Source: Spirochaetia bacterium (GTDB taxonomy: Bacteria; Spirochaetota; Leptospiria; Leptospirales; Leptonemataceae). Taken from it: a DNA stretch of 6,386 nt. The notes under the pieces are model-generated. The model had not been told where the DNA came from and made no database searches. It saw only the letters and a list, made by a program, of their open reading frames with translations. Numbering within the stretch: position 1 is the stretch's first letter; each line of letters opens with the position of its first letter. The position numbers were made by a program, and so were the translations under genes. The stretch lies in NCBI GenBank assembly GCA_029880625.1, contig JAOUOA010000174.1, positions 1 through 6,386 of the forward strand. Direction: 5' to 3'. Shown here piece after piece: positions 6,305-6,386 of the stretch.

Positions 6305-6386
6305 GAGAAAAAATAAAAGAAAATGACTTTTCAATTTGCTTACAGCTGAGACATTCCGTCTATGCCCCGCTGTCTTCATAAATATA

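Noticed and set aside
6287..6379. 30-codon minus-strand frame beginning ATG 6379, with a hydrophobic tail (FLLFFLLTLNF)
   Set aside because: It has no visible Shine-Dalgarno and sits at the window edge over the candidate promoter. It could also be the tail of a gene entering from the right, but nothing supports either reading.

Overview
The window holds four protein genes and looks like ordinary chromosomal coding DNA. I found no mobile element, CRISPR array, tRNA/rRNA or phage gene. The organism appears to be a Gram-negative bacterium of moderate to low GC with A/T-rich intergenic regions. A lysine-rich MORN-type repeat protein with a lipoprotein-like leader, a FapA/DUF342 protein and a DUF3683-type FAD oxidoreductase would fit a spirochaete of the Leptospirales. 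That assignment is an inference from gene content and is of low confidence.

Layout. Positions 1-2394 (minus) are the first 798 codons of a large FAD-linked oxidase (DUF3683 + FAD-binding type 4 + FAD-oxidase C), which runs off the left edge before its expected Fe-S half. After a 127-bp gap with a small hairpin, 2522-3394 (minus) encodes a complete patatin-like phospholipase with intact catalytic Ser and Asp motifs. It lies upstream of the oxidase in the same direction. A 99-bp divergent control region (3395-3493) separates it from 3494-4900 (plus), a FapA/DUF342 protein with a right-handed beta-helix and a coiled coil. This region carries a perfect 7-bp dyad at the predicted phospholipase transcription start and a TTGACA box facing fapA. 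fapA converges, with only 4 bp between stop codons, on 4905-6221 (minus), a MORN/YwqK-type repeat protein with a probable lipoprotein signal. The leader of that last gene (6222-6386) has a good Shine-Dalgarno, a possible promoter and two inverted repeats.

How the genes fit together. The phospholipase, the FapA-like protein and the repeat lipoprotein could all act at or near the envelope, but nothing in the sequence proves a shared pathway. The oxidase is probably a respiratory-type 2-hydroxyacid dehydrogenase of unknown substrate. I see no convincing new multi-gene system. The points most worth checking are the divergent control region, the ambiguous fapA start, the cysteine pattern of the lipoprotein, and the truncated oxidase.
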